From the NCBI RefSeq assembly GCF_019130065.1, contig NZ_JAHSPG010000001.1, positions 372,001 through 436,000 of the forward strand: a stretch of 64,000 bases of DNA, in the 5' to 3' direction. The notes beneath the pieces were generated by a model, which had not been told where the DNA came from, did not search any database, and was given only the letters and a program-made list of their open reading frames with translations. The position numbers were made by a program, and so were the translations under genes. This document shows positions 17,255 through 25,507 of the stretch, piece by piece (within the stretch, counting starts at the first letter, position 1; every line of letters starts with the position of its first letter). Origin of the DNA: Pinibacter aurantiacus (GTDB lineage: Bacteria > Bacteroidota > Bacteroidia > Chitinophagales > Chitinophagaceae).

Positions 17255-17713
17255 CAGTTTAAACGCTGTTTCGCGCTTCAACTCCTTCATTACAAACGAG
17301 GTTTGCAAATTTGCAATATTGGAAAGCCTTGCCAGTTTGCTTTCTATAAAATCGTGATAAGTGGACAGATCCTTTGTCACAATCTTCAACATGTAGTCGT
17401 AGTTACCCGACAGTTTTACAATTTCCATGATCTCTTCAAAAACAGTGATCTGCTCTTCAAAGGCTGATGAAGTTTGCGTAGAATGACTTTTCAGCGACAA
17501 GTGGCAATAGGCAACAACGCCGAGGCCGATCTTTTCACGGTCCAATAAGGTCACGTTTTTTTCTATAACACCATTTGCTTTGAGCTTGTTGATACGATCG
17601 TATGTTGGCGATACAGACAACCCGATTTTATCGGCAATTGCCTTGGCACTAAGACTAGCATCTCTTTGAAGCATGTTTAAAATCTTAATATCAATCAAAT
17701 CAAGCGCAATCAT
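17252..17713 (-). CDS. Lrp/AsnC-family transcriptional regulator
   Basis: A 153-residue feast/famine regulator. N-terminal winged helix (about 1-60: DLIDIKILNMLQRDASLSAKAIADKIGLSVSPTYDRINKLKANGVI) and a C-terminal ligand-binding domain (about 65-150, with LSGNYDYMLKIVTKD). Members bind amino acids and regulate transport or metabolism. It is divergent from the decarboxylase gene at 17851 with a 137-base shared region, so that enzyme is the most likely target (inference). Confidence 0.92.
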   Translation of the reverse strand: MIALDLIDIKILNMLQRDASLSAKAIADKIGLSVSPTYDRINKLKANGVIEKNVTLLDREKIGLGVVAYCHLSLKSHSTQTSSAFEEQITVFEEIMEIVKLSGNYDYMLKIVTKDLSTYHDFIESKLARLSNIANLQTSFVMKELKRETAFKL

Positions 17714-17821
17714 ATTTTACTGATTTTTTCTTACTAACAGTAATTTTCACTGCAAATTAGTCAAAAACAGAATTAGATTCCTGTATATGACGAAAATCAT
17801 AGGAACGCCTCTAGTGAGTTC

Positions 17822-17829
17822 TACTTTTG
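17822..17829 (+). promoter_or_regulatory. -7 promoter element of the decarboxylase gene
   Basis: TACTTTTG fits TAnnTTTG exactly. Predicted transcription start about 17834, 17 nt before the ATG at 17851. A TTG inside this box opens a longer reading frame, but it would lie upstream of the transcript start. Confidence 0.7.
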
Positions 17830-17850
17830 CATCAAGAAAAAGTACCCCAC

Positions 17851-18999
17851 ATGTCACAAGGTTTAAGCAAAAACGACCGCAGAAGATTTGAAGACAAGCT
17901 GAGCAAAATAATCCGTGCCAATGAAACTATGCTCGGCTATCCCCTCGCCCGGGATTTCGATTACAGTGAAATTCTTCCCCTGATAGCTTATGGCCTTAAC
18001 AACATCGGCGATCCTAAGGTGGAATCAACATCTGTGATCAACACAAGAGAGGAAGAGAATGAAGTGGTAGATTTTTTTGCAGACATCTTTCGTGCACCGG
18101 CAAATAATTATTGGGGCTATGTAACAAACGGCGGAACTGAGGGAAATCTATATGCACTTTATCTTGCCCGCGAATTGTACCCGGATGCAATGGTTTATTT
18201 CTCCGAAGCAACTCATTACAGTGTGCAAAAAAACCTGCACCTTTTAAAACTCGACAGCATTACTATCAGATGCCAGGAAAATGACGAGATGGATTACGAA
18301 GATCTTGAAGAAGTTATGTCGCAACACCGTCACAGACCTGCGATCGTTTTTGCAAACATCGGCACTACGATGACAGAAGCAAAAGACAACGTAGCGACAA
18401 TAAAAAACATCCTGAAAAAATTGGCCATACGCCAACACTACGTACACGCCGATGCTGCACTGGCAGGCACTTACACAGCTTTAGTGGAGCCACATCATCC
18501 GTTTGATTTTAAAGATGGGGCTGACAGCATTTCAATAAGTGGTCACAAATTCATTGGTTCTCCGATACCATGCGGAGTGGTGATCGTAAAGAAAAATTAC
18601 AAAGAGCGCATTGGCCAGCTCATTCCTTATATCGGCACGCTTGATACTACAATTACCGGTTCACGCAACGGGCACACACCAATGTTCCTTTGGTATGCCA
18701 TTAAAAAATGGGGCAAAGAAGGTTTCCTGCAAAGAGCAGAACATGGTATGGAACTGGCAAAATATACAAAGAGGAAATTAAACCTGATGGGCTGGAAAGC
18801 ATGGATGAATCCTAACTCACTCACGGTTGTGATTGACAAACCTGCAGATGAATTAATTGCCAAATGGCAAATAGCAACACAAGGAAACATGGCGCATATC
18901 ATTTGTATGCCCGGCGTTACAAAAGAACAGATCGATTTATTTTTAGCAGATATGTTGAAGTTTTATGGTAGCAGAGTAGCTCCTATTTCAGTCAATTAG
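17851..18999 (+). CDS. PLP-dependent group II decarboxylase, histidine-decarboxylase-like
   Basis: A 382-residue pyridoxal-phosphate decarboxylase. The closest family I recognise is the Gram-negative histidine decarboxylase group (about 378 residues): WGYVTNGGTEGN (phosphate binding), THYSVQKN (ring-stacking His), FANIGTTM, YVHADAALAG (Asp to the pyridine N), SGHKFIGSPIPCGVV with the Schiff-base Lys (about 233), and TGSRNGHTPMF. It would release CO2 from L-histidine or a related amino acid, giving histamine or another amine. Substrate is not certain from sequence. Divergent Lrp/AsnC regulator upstream; no amino acid/amine antiporter adjacent. Confidence 0.85.
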   Translation: MSQGLSKNDRRRFEDKLSKIIRANETMLGYPLARDFDYSEILPLIAYGLNNIGDPKVESTSVINTREEENEVVDFFADIFRAPANNYWGYVTNGGTEGNLYALYLARELYPDAMVYFSEATHYSVQKNLHLLKLDSITIRCQENDEMDYEDLEEVMSQHRHRPAIVFANIGTTMTEAKDNVATIKNILKKLAIRQHYVHADAALAGTYTALVEPHHPFDFKDGADSISISGHKFIGSPIPCGVVIVKKNYKERIGQLIPYIGTLDTTITGSRNGHTPMFLWYAIKKWGKEGFLQRAEHGMELAKYTKRKLNLMGWKAWMNPNSLTVVIDKPADELIAKWQIATQGNMAHIICMPGVTKEQIDLFLADMLKFYGSRVAPISVN

Positions 19000-19096
19000 A
19001 AATTTGGAGTTAGGAATTAGAAGCAACCGTGCGACATCTTTACGATATCACACACCACTAATTCCTAACTCCTAATTTCTAACTCCTAATTCTTCT
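18997..19096. repeat. Paired-arm repeat, family D (GAATTAG-type)
   Basis: Left arm 18997-19021 (TTAGAAATTTGGAGTTAGGA, ATTAG) starts in the TAG stop of the decarboxylase gene. The right arm 19057-19094 (CTAATTC units) runs through the TAG stop of the convergent ABC gene (19086-19088). Confidence 0.8.
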
Positions 19097-20840
19097 GGTG
19101 CTTCCACAACTCCTGGAAAGCCGCACTATTCTGCATCAAATGCACAAACGTTCCTTCATCCTGTATACGACCCTGGTGAAGAATGTAGATATAATCAAAC
19201 TGAGGAAGCAAATGCAATCTGTGCATGGATGAGATGATTGCTTTATCCGGAAATGCTTTGAACATATTGCTGTAGATCATCGCTTCTGTTTTGGGGTCCA
19301 CGCTGCTGGTGGGCTCATCCAGCAAAACAATACCGCTTTCCTGCGCTGCAAGAAAGCCGCGGGCCAATGCCAGCCTTTGCTTTTGTCCGCCCGATAAGTT
19401 CACTCCTTTCTCTCTGATGTCAGAAGACAATCCTTCCGGTAAATTATTCACTACTTCTAAGAAGTGTGCGCTTTGGCAGGCCTCTAATACTTCTTCCTTT
19501 GAAAATGGCAAGCCCAGTGTGATGTTGTATGAAATGGTATTTTCAAAAATTTCCGGCTCTTGCGGAAACAATGTGATGGATTCATTCAACGACTCCATTG
19601 AGAAGGGTTTCTCATCAACATTCAAGTCAATCGTTCTCGGAGCATATAAGCCGCGCAAAAGCGCCAGCAGCGTACTTTTGCCGCTGCCACTCTCTCCTAT
19701 CAATGCAATCTTTTTACCACGTTCTATATTCAAGTGAAGATTGTGTAAACTCTGCGGCACATAGTCGTTATCGTAAGCAAAGCGATGAGAGAAATGCAGG
19801 TTCTTTATCTCAACAGATCGCCAGTCTGCAGGCAACTCGCCGGGTTCTTCGGTACGTTGTAGTTCTGCATACGAAGCGTTGATGTTTGATGCAGTTTTGA
19901 TAGCTGTGTCGAATTGCACAATTTCTGTGTATTGAAAAGCGATGGTTTGAAACACGCTGGTGAATTGGTTGATATAACCCAGCAACATTACCAAACCCGC
20001 AACATTAAACACTTTTCCCGGTTCATAGTGCTGATACACATAACCTCCGGCAACAATGCAATAGATCAGGGTGATCAACATTTCCGAGGCGAACCATTTC
20101 CATTCATTCACTGTTGCATTCTTGCGAAATGGCGGCAATATCCTGTTTACTTTTTGCAACAAACCCGACTCCATACTTTTCTCCAAACGCAGTGCAATCA
20201 CCGTCATAATGTTTGAAAGACTATCAAATAAAGTTGCAGAAACAACGTGTTCTCTTTCATTTACCTGCGATAAGGTTTTGATGAATGGCCTGTCAAAACG
20301 GGTGATCGTCCACACCACCAAACAACCCATCAATACTGCAATGCAGCCGAATATGGGCGAGAAATAAATGATTGCGGTAACGGAGAAAACAAATTTTGTG
20401 ATGGCATAGAGATAAATAAATCCCCTGTCGAAAAAATCGCGCAACGCTTCATAAGCTTTACGGATCCTGTTAATGGTGGAACCGCTGTGATGATCCTGGT
20501 GCCATTTCACCGGCAGGTGCAAAACCTGGTGGTAGCGCTCCATCAAAAAGTTTCGGCTCAGGTAAAAAGCCAGTGTCCGCTCCATCACACGCGCCGGACC
20601 GTGAAAGCACCACTCAAGCAGCTTCAACAAAAAATATCCTGACACAAACATGGCGGTGTAACGCAACACGTTGTGCGCATCATTTTGCAATTTGCCCACA
20701 AACCACCCCAACAACAACGGGTTTAATGAAAAGATGAGATTGGCACAGATGAACATGAAGTACACGAGAATGTATTTCTTTCGTTGCTCCCGAGCATATT
20801 TCCATCCCGTGGTTAAGAGTGATATGTATGGGTGTTGCAT
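19086..20840 (-). CDS. ABC exporter, fused permease and ATP-binding protein
   Basis: A 584-residue half-transporter. Six membrane helices (about 20-310), then an ATP-binding domain with canonical motifs: Walker A GESGSGKST (about 375-383), Q-loop FPQEP, signature LSGGQ (about 480), Walker B VLLDEPTSSVD and switch His in SSMHRL. All catalytic residues are present, so it can work as a homodimer. Substrate is not evident. Last residues and stop are shared with a family-D repeat arm. The sequence HQDHHSGSTINRIRKAYEALRDFF corresponds to the coupling-helix region of this family. Confidence 0.9.
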   Translation of the reverse strand: MQHPYISLLTTGWKYAREQRKKYILVYFMFICANLIFSLNPLLLGWFVGKLQNDAHNVLRYTAMFVSGYFLLKLLEWCFHGPARVMERTLAFYLSRNFLMERYHQVLHLPVKWHQDHHSGSTINRIRKAYEALRDFFDRGFIYLYAITKFVFSVTAIIYFSPIFGCIAVLMGCLVVWTITRFDRPFIKTLSQVNEREHVVSATLFDSLSNIMTVIALRLEKSMESGLLQKVNRILPPFRKNATVNEWKWFASEMLITLIYCIVAGGYVYQHYEPGKVFNVAGLVMLLGYINQFTSVFQTIAFQYTEIVQFDTAIKTASNINASYAELQRTEEPGELPADWRSVEIKNLHFSHRFAYDNDYVPQSLHNLHLNIERGKKIALIGESGSGKSTLLALLRGLYAPRTIDLNVDEKPFSMESLNESITLFPQEPEIFENTISYNITLGLPFSKEEVLEACQSAHFLEVVNNLPEGLSSDIREKGVNLSGGQKQRLALARGFLAAQESGIVLLDEPTSSVDPKTEAMIYSNMFKAFPDKAIISSMHRLHLLPQFDYIYILHQGRIQDEGTFVHLMQNSAAFQELWKHQKN

Positions 20841-20848
20841 GTAGCTAA

Positions 20849-20884
20849 GGTAATCAGGAATTAAGAATTAGGAATTAGGAATTC
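20849..20884. repeat. Single repeat arm, family D
   Basis: Tandem AATTAGG/AATTAAG units (20857-20884), just upstream of the ABC gene start; I see no inverted partner nearby. Confidence 0.65.
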
Positions 20885-20999
20885 TGCAAGATTGTAATTC
20901 CCGTAGTTAAATGCAGCAACCCTTATTCCATACTCCATGCCATTTAGGGAATCATTTTCCCATGTCAGGCGATGTCCACATCCGATGCACAAAGACCGC

Positions 21000-21092
21000 T
21001 TGTCATCCCGACGAAGGAGCGATCTGAGTGCATATCGTCGAAGAGCGTTAACAGGTGTTGAACCCAGATCGCTCCTTCGTCGGGATGACAAA
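21000..21092. repeat. Paired-arm repeat, family I (TTGTCATCCCGACGAAGG)
   Basis: Arms 21000-21029 and 21062-21092 are near-perfect inverted copies of about 30 nt, with a 32-nt spacer. It is homologous to the element at 55411-55499 (shared pattern TTGTCATyCCGAsGAAsGAG..ATCTG). Confidence 0.85.
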
Positions 21093-21159
21093 CAACATTC
21101 TTTCAATTTGTCGAGCAACTTAACTAAGGACGTTAAATTACTAAATTCAGTATCCTACA

Positions 21160-21195
21160 AAAACAAAAAAACAGAAGCGAGACCACTTCTGTTTT
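21160..21195 (-). terminator. Rho-independent terminator of the DsbA-family gene
   Basis: Stem ACAGAAG/CTTCTGT (21171-21177 with 21186-21192), followed on the minus strand by TTTTTTTGTTTTT. Confidence 0.8.
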
Positions 21196-21223
21196 CCATT
21201 TCTAAAACTGTAAAAAATAAACC

Positions 21224-21931
21224 CTATATGCATTCACCATCGGTGCTGCACACAGTTCCTTCATTATTGTTGTTGGATATAATTTCTATTGCAGGTTGTG
21301 TTTCTTTCCAGCTTGTTTCCAATGCTTCGAGAAACAGTTCAGATGGTTGTGCACCTGAAATGCCATATTTATTGTCGATCACAAAGAACGGAACGCCATT
21401 GACACCTATTCGTTGCGCCACTTGTCCGTCAGCTTTTACTTCATTCGTAAACGCACTGCCTGCAAGCATTTCAGTTGTTTCCTGTTTGTCCAGACCGAGC
21501 GATTCACCCAATGCAATCAGCACGGCATGATCGGCAATATTTTTCCCTTCAGTGAAATAAGCTTTGAAAAGAACTTCTTCCGCCTCATCACCAAGGCCCT
21601 TTGTTTTGGCAAACTGGATAAGCCTGTGTGCATCAAATGAATTGGCAATTACGGCCTTATCAAAATCGTATTGCAAACCAACTTCTGCTGCAGACTTCGT
21701 AACATGCTCATGCATTTTTACTGACCACTCACGGCTCTGCCCTTTAATCTCGGCAAGATAATCGTACACATTTTTATTTGTGTCCGTTACCACCGTCGGA
21801 TCCAATTCGAAGCTATGCCATTCTATTTCCACCTTATCCTTATGTGCAAATTGCTCCAGTGCATTTTCAAACTTGCGTTTGCCAATGTAGCAAAAAGGAC
21901 ATCGTACGTCTGACCAGATATCTATTTTCAT
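21224..21931 (-). CDS. DsbA-family oxidoreductase, FrnE type
   Basis: A 235-residue thioredoxin-fold protein of the DSBA/FrnE group. Redox motif CPFC at Cys11-Cys14, directly after the first strand (KIDIWSDVRCPFCYIGKRKFE), then the inserted all-helical domain (about 65-175) and the cis-Pro segment NGVPFFVIDNKYGISGAQP. There is no signal peptide, so it acts in the cytoplasm as a disulfide oxidoreductase/isomerase-like enzyme. The C-terminus has two more Cys (GTVCSTDGEC), which is unusual and could be a metal site or a second redox pair. Monocistronic. Confidence 0.9.
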   Translation of the reverse strand: MKIDIWSDVRCPFCYIGKRKFENALEQFAHKDKVEIEWHSFELDPTVVTDTNKNVYDYLAEIKGQSREWSVKMHEHVTKSAAEVGLQYDFDKAVIANSFDAHRLIQFAKTKGLGDEAEEVLFKAYFTEGKNIADHAVLIALGESLGLDKQETTEMLAGSAFTNEVKADGQVAQRIGVNGVPFFVIDNKYGISGAQPSELFLEALETSWKETQPAIEIISNNNNEGTVCSTDGECI

Positions 21932-21957
21932 TCTTAAATTTTTTGAACCTGTTGAAT

Positions 21958-22141
21958 TAGTTGAGAGTTGAGAATGGAGAGTTGAGAGTTATTCTTTGTC
22001 GCAGGTCACAGGATTCATGTATTCACCTGTTACATTTCTTTGCCAGCCGAGTGTCCCAAATCATCTAATTATATTCAATCTTTAGCGCCCGCTACTTGCA
22101 ACCAACTCTCAACTCTCCATTCTCAACTCTCCACTTCATTA
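21958..22141. repeat. Paired-arm repeat, family A, long spacer
   Basis: Left arm 21961-21990 (GTTGAGA units) and right arm 22103-22136 (inverted), with about 110 nt between. The right arm abuts the TAA stop of the YceI gene at 22139. Confidence 0.8.
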
Positions 22142-22711
22142 GTCTTTTGCGAATTCGCCATCCGCAGTAATCGTAACTTCTTCGCTCAACATTGCTGCAG
22201 GAAACTTGCCACCAACTTCGAAATCAGAACGCTTCAAAGTACCTGTCAGTCTAAAACCAGCATCTGGCTTTTTAGTCATAGGGTGAGAAATTGTACCACG
22301 GTACCAAAGATCCATTGTAACTGGTTTTGTAATACCATGAATAGTAAGATTACCGGTTAATTTATATTTTCCTTCGCTTACTTTTTTAACGCCAGTGCTT
22401 TTAAAAGTAATAGTTGGGTATGTTGCTACATCAAAGAAATCCGCAGATTTCAGGTGAGTGTCTCTTTGTTGAATACCAGTATTGATTGATTCAGCTTTGA
22501 TGCTCAAATCAAATATTGCGTCACTAAAATCTTCTTTAGATGAAGTGATGTTTACATCAAAATCTGTGTAAGCACCGGAAACAGTAGAAACGCCAAGGTG
22601 CGTAATGTCGAATTTAATTTGCGTGTGTGCTTTATCAGCTTTCCATACGCTTTGAGAGAAACCTGCAAATGATGCAGCTACAAGAAGAAAAAATAATGAA
22701 ATCTTTTTCAT
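22139..22711 (-). CDS. YceI-family protein, exported
   Basis: A 190-residue lipocalin-like YceI protein. Sec signal peptide about 1-19 (SFAGFSQS). Core motifs are WKADKAHTQIKFDITHLGVSTVSGAYTDFD, INTGIQQRDTHLKSADFFDVATYPTITFKST and YKLTGNLTIHGITKPVTMDL. Members bind isoprenoids such as polyprenyl chains in a beta-barrel; the physiological role is often unclear. Paired with a second YceI lacking a signal peptide (22881), so exported and cytoplasmic forms are encoded side by side, downstream of a TetR gene. Confidence 0.93.
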   Translation of the reverse strand: MKKISLFFLLVAASFAGFSQSVWKADKAHTQIKFDITHLGVSTVSGAYTDFDVNITSSKEDFSDAIFDLSIKAESINTGIQQRDTHLKSADFFDVATYPTITFKSTGVKKVSEGKYKLTGNLTIHGITKPVTMDLWYRGTISHPMTKKPDAGFRLTGTLKRSDFEVGGKFPAAMLSEEVTITADGEFAKD

Positions 22712-22880
22712 GACGAGTTTGAGACGTTGTTAATTTGGATGAATTTTATTTATTTAGCTTGCTTTCGATAGAAATAAAAAGTAAAAAATAAAAATGTTAG
22801 ATTGTTCGTGTGCTTGATATTGTACGGACAGATCGCTCTATAGTCTTTTTATTTTTTACTTTTTATTTTTGCTTTTACTC

Positions 22881-23420
22881 TTAGTTTGCTTGTGCTTCAG
22901 ACAACTGGATGTTCGCTACCAGTTTGATGTCTTCGCCAAGAGCCAGACCGCCAGTTTCTGTAAGTGCATTGTAAGTCAAACCAAATTCTTTACGGTTGAT
23001 CTTACCAGTTACTTCGAAACCATATTTCATGTTGCCGTAAGCGTCTTTTTCAGCACCACCGAACTCAGCTTCAACTTCCACCGGTTTGGTTACACCTTTC
23101 ATTGTAAGTTCACCGGCAAGGCGATAAACGTCACCTTTAACTTTTGTGAAAGAAGTTGATTTGAAAGTAATCGCAGGATAGTTAGCCGTATCAAAGAAAT
23201 CAGCAGATTTCAGGTGACCATCTCTTGCTTCCTGGTTGGTGTGGATGCTGTCTACATCGATGTTGAAGTTGATTTCAGCATTTTCGAAACCGTCTCCGTT
23301 GGTAACTGCACCGCCTTCAAATTTGTTGAAAGCACCTGTTACGGTAGAAATTACAAGGTGTTTTACTTTAAAATGTACTTCTGAATGCAGGGGGTCGATA
23401 ACCCATTTTTTAGTTGACAT
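22881..23420 (-). CDS. YceI-family protein, no signal peptide
   Basis: A 179-residue YceI protein starting at once with the mature fold (KKWVIDPLHSEVHFKVKHLVISTVTGAFNKFEG), so predicted cytoplasmic. Other motifs: IHTNQEARDGHLKSADFFDTANYPAITFKST, YRLAGELTMKGVTKPVEVEAEFGG and a C-terminal LGEDIKLVANIQL. It follows the TetR gene (98-base gap) and precedes the exported YceI. A 12-base palindromic site shared with the tetR promoter lies 64 bases upstream of its ATG. Confidence 0.93.
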   Translation of the reverse strand: MSTKKWVIDPLHSEVHFKVKHLVISTVTGAFNKFEGGAVTNGDGFENAEINFNIDVDSIHTNQEARDGHLKSADFFDTANYPAITFKSTSFTKVKGDVYRLAGELTMKGVTKPVEVEAEFGGAEKDAYGNMKYGFEVTGKINRKEFGLTYNALTETGGLALGEDIKLVANIQLSEAQAN

Positions 23421-23483
23421 ATGTGATGTTTTTTATTGTTTTTTAAAAATTTGTTGATAATTAATTAACATTGATATAAAATA

Positions 23484-23495
23484 TAACAGTGTTAG
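23484..23495. promoter_or_regulatory. Candidate TetR operator upstream of yceI
   Basis: TAACAGTGTTAG: half sites TAAC/GTTA around a 3-nt centre. It differs by one base from TAACAGCGTTAG at 24163-24174 in front of the TetR gene. A second shared 11-mer, AACATTGATAT, occurs at 23467-23477 and 24190-24200. Confidence 0.55.
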
Positions 23496-23517
23496 ATATT
23501 GGATAAAAAAAGAACTT

Positions 23518-24120
23518 TTAACCGCCGATTCCTCTGACAAATCCTTCAATTGCGTCCTGTAAAACTTTCTGTTTAAGTTCATCGGGGTACACACTTTTCT
23601 CAATCACCTGGATAGCTACGAGGCCGTGCAGAATTGACCAATATGCATGATATTTCATAAATACTTCAGCATCAGGATTTTTACTCTGTGCAATTGCGGC
23701 AGAGATGCTTGAGATCATAACGTCTGTAAAGGTTTTCATCTCGGGTACGGTATTAACCATTTCACAGGCCGGCATCCCCAGACCAAACATCAGCTGGTAA
23801 TACTCTTTGTTCTCAAACGCGAAGTTCCAGTAGGCTTTGGCCATTTTCACCAATTGACATCCGGGCTCTTGTTCGCTTTCCTTTCCTTTCAATAATTCCT
23901 GTGTCAGCAGGGTAAAACCTTCTTTGGTGAATTCGAGCAGGATTGCTTCCTTGTTTTCAAAGTGACTGTAGATTACGGGCACGCTGTACTCGATCGCGTC
24001 CGCTATCTTGCGAATGGAAAGTGTTTGCCAACCTTCTTCGGTGGCAATTTTCCAGGCAGATTGCAGGATCGCTCCCCTCACTTGCTCTTTGTGTCTTATT
24101 TTTCTTTCCGCTACTCCCAT
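23518..24120 (-). CDS. TetR/AcrR-family transcriptional regulator
   Basis: A 200-residue repressor. N-terminal HTH about 12-58 (VRGAILQSAWKIATEEGWQTLSIRKIADAIEYSVPVIYSHFENKEAIL) and an all-helical C-terminal effector domain of the WHG/TetR_C type. It probably represses itself and the two downstream YceI genes, judged from co-orientation and the shared operator-like sites. The effector is unknown; the link with isoprenoid-binding YceI makes a hydrophobic ligand plausible (inference). Confidence 0.92.
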   Translation of the reverse strand: MGVAERKIRHKEQVRGAILQSAWKIATEEGWQTLSIRKIADAIEYSVPVIYSHFENKEAILLEFTKEGFTLLTQELLKGKESEQEPGCQLVKMAKAYWNFAFENKEYYQLMFGLGMPACEMVNTVPEMKTFTDVMISSISAAIAQSKNPDAEVFMKYHAYWSILHGLVAIQVIEKSVYPDELKQKVLQDAIEGFVRGIGG

Positions 24121-24161
24121 TTTGTTTACTCCTTATTTTCTATCAGCACCTGCTATTATTT

Positions 24162-24207
24162 CTAACAGCGTTAGCAAAGATACAGTTACAACATTGATAT
24201 TTCCAAA
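24162..24207 (-). promoter_or_regulatory. tetR promoter with overlapping operator-like palindrome
   Basis: On the minus strand TTTG (24204-24207), 21-nt spacer, TATCTTTG (24175-24182). The palindrome CTAACAGCGTTAG (24162-24174) directly follows the -7 box and covers the expected transcription start, the position expected for an autorepressor site. Confidence 0.7.
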
Positions 24208-24238
24208 TAAATCATCGTTTAAACATTAAATATTTTGT

Positions 24239-24273
24239 GAAAAAAGTTACCGCATTGATAATCAATGCGGTAA
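24239..24273 (-). terminator. Long palindromic terminator of the DinB gene
   Basis: Two 13-base arms (TTACCGCATTGAT at 24247-24259 and its perfect inverse at 24261-24273) are separated by one base. On the minus strand they are followed by CTTTTTTC. Confidence 0.8.
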
Positions 24274-24289
24274 TAATACGATGATTCCG

Positions 24290-24318
24290 GTACAGACAAG
24301 GCGGCGCCTTGTCTCTAC
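24290..24318. repeat. Palindromic element, family H (TAGAGACAAGGC)
   Basis: AGACAAGGC/GCCTTGTCT palindrome. The TAG of its GTAGAGACAAGGC end is the stop codon of the DinB gene (24315-24317). Relatives at 24905, 26163 and 51414. Confidence 0.8.
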
Positions 24319-24812
24319 AGCCCCAGTTCATCGGCGCTAGGCCCATAGCTTCCGGGAATCGGCACATTCAGTAAACGCAGGAACACGCCCAACTGTGCAC
24401 GATGGTGGATGGTTTGGCTTAAAGAGGCCCTCACTGTTCCGCCTTTGGTTCCTTCATCATAGATCTGTTCGCCGTTTCTCAAAACCCATGGTATATCCAG
24501 AATTTCATCGTCCGCGTCTACCAAATACTGACGGCTATCCGCAAACGTTTTTTCGAAATATTCCAATAATTCTTTTGTGTTGCTGATTTGCTCCTGCTCA
24601 TAAGGATTGGCAGCAAAGTCCAACCCTTCTGTGGTGAAACCAAGTTTTACCCAACCCGGCAACTCGGCGATATGTGTAGCAAGTTCGCGAACTGACATAC
24701 TTTTTGGATGTGGTTTCCAATCGTATTTATCATCCGGAACCTTTGAAAGCATTTTGCGCGTGATGTCTGCTTCCTGATCATACTCTTTTAAGAAAACTTC
24801 TACTCTTGTCAT
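24315..24812 (-). CDS. DinB-family protein
   Basis: A 165-residue four-helix DinB/YfiT-like protein. The ATG at 24812 (MTRVEVFLKEYD) was chosen over a longer frame because it gives the usual family N-terminus. Metal-ligand type His residues are visible: His in VRELATHIAELPGW and the pair in SQTIHHRAQLGVFLRLL. The family includes nickel- or zinc-dependent thiol transferases and many uncharacterised stress proteins; the substrate is not predictable. It ends in a family-H repeat that supplies its stop. Confidence 0.88.
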   Translation of the reverse strand: MTRVEVFLKEYDQEADITRKMLSKVPDDKYDWKPHPKSMSVRELATHIAELPGWVKLGFTTEGLDFAANPYEQEQISNTKELLEYFEKTFADSRQYLVDADDEILDIPWVLRNGEQIYDEGTKGGTVRASLSQTIHHRAQLGVFLRLLNVPIPGSYGPSADELGL

Positions 24813-24904
24813 AACGTGTTGTTTTATGAATACAAAGTAAATCGTCGATTGTGCCAACCCTATGTCAGTAAGTTTGCAGGGTGCAAAAAAAAAATGATTT
24901 TTGC

Positions 24905-24960
24905 GTATAGACAAGGCATTGATGCTTTCCGTACAGACAAGGCAATGCCTTGTCTATACA
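24905..24960. repeat. Palindromic element, family H
   Basis: A partial copy (TATAGACAAGGCATTGATGC) is followed by a near-perfect palindrome GTACAGACAAGGCAATGCC/TTGTCTATAC at 24931-24959. It lies 20 bases before the hydrolase start. Confidence 0.75.
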
Positions 24961-24979
24961 ATTTCAAAAACCTGACACC

Positions 24980-25501
24980 ATGACTAATTACTTTATTGTT
25001 CCGGGACTTGGAAACTCCGGCGAGCAACACTGGCAATCAAACTTTGAAAGATCGGGAGAGAACTTTAAACGCATTGAACAGAAAGAATGGGACGCACCTG
25101 TTTGCAGCGACTGGATAGCAACGATTGATGAGACTTTGAAAGATTATGATCTGTCAACCGTTGTGCTTGTTGGTCACAGCCTTGCCTGTGCTACCATTGC
25201 CCAATGGGCGATTGATAACAACAGGCAAATTAGAGGAGCTTTACTCGTGGCACCAAGCGATCTCGAAGCAACAGGATATGATTTTCCTGCGGTTGGATTT
25301 TCTGTTCCCAAAACAAAAATTCCTTTTAAGACCATTGTGGTAGCCAGCACAAACGATCCCTGGGTTACAATTGATAGGGCGAAACATTTTGCAGAAATAT
25401 GGGGTAGCGAGTTTATCAATATAGGCGATGCCGGACATATTAACGTTGATGCCGGCTACACCGAATGGCCAGAGGGCATGGAAATTTTAAAAAGACTATA
25501 A
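24980..25501 (+). CDS. RBBP9/YdeN-family alpha/beta hydrolase
   Basis: A 173-residue small serine hydrolase. The ATG at 24980 gives the family start MTNYFIVPGLGNSGEQHWQS. Nucleophile Ser in LVGHSLAC (about residue 69), acid in ASTNDPW and His in GDAGHINVDAGYTEWPEG, the typical C-terminal signature of this family. Substrate unknown; the eukaryotic RBBP9 is a serine hydrolase. The next small gene starts 6 bases after its stop, so they form one unit. Confidence 0.9.
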   Translation: MTNYFIVPGLGNSGEQHWQSNFERSGENFKRIEQKEWDAPVCSDWIATIDETLKDYDLSTVVLVGHSLACATIAQWAIDNNRQIRGALLVAPSDLEATGYDFPAVGFSVPKTKIPFKTIVVASTNDPWVTIDRAKHFAEIWGSEFINIGDAGHINVDAGYTEWPEGMEILKRL

Positions 25502-25507
25502 TTATAT

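Larger units (their letters stand above)
20841..21223. other. Intergenic region made of repeats and a terminator
   Basis: This 383-base gap holds a single family-D arm (20849-20884), the paired CATCCCGACGAAGGAGCG repeat (21000-21092), a low-complexity stretch and the DsbA terminator (21160-21195). The short frames across it are made of repeat sequence and are not genes. Confidence 0.6.

Noticed and set aside
20861-21530. Reading frames of 85-197 codons across the gap and the DsbA gene
   Set aside because: They are built from repeat arms (RRSDL.../SRRRSD both strands) or run antisense to a clear DsbA-family gene.
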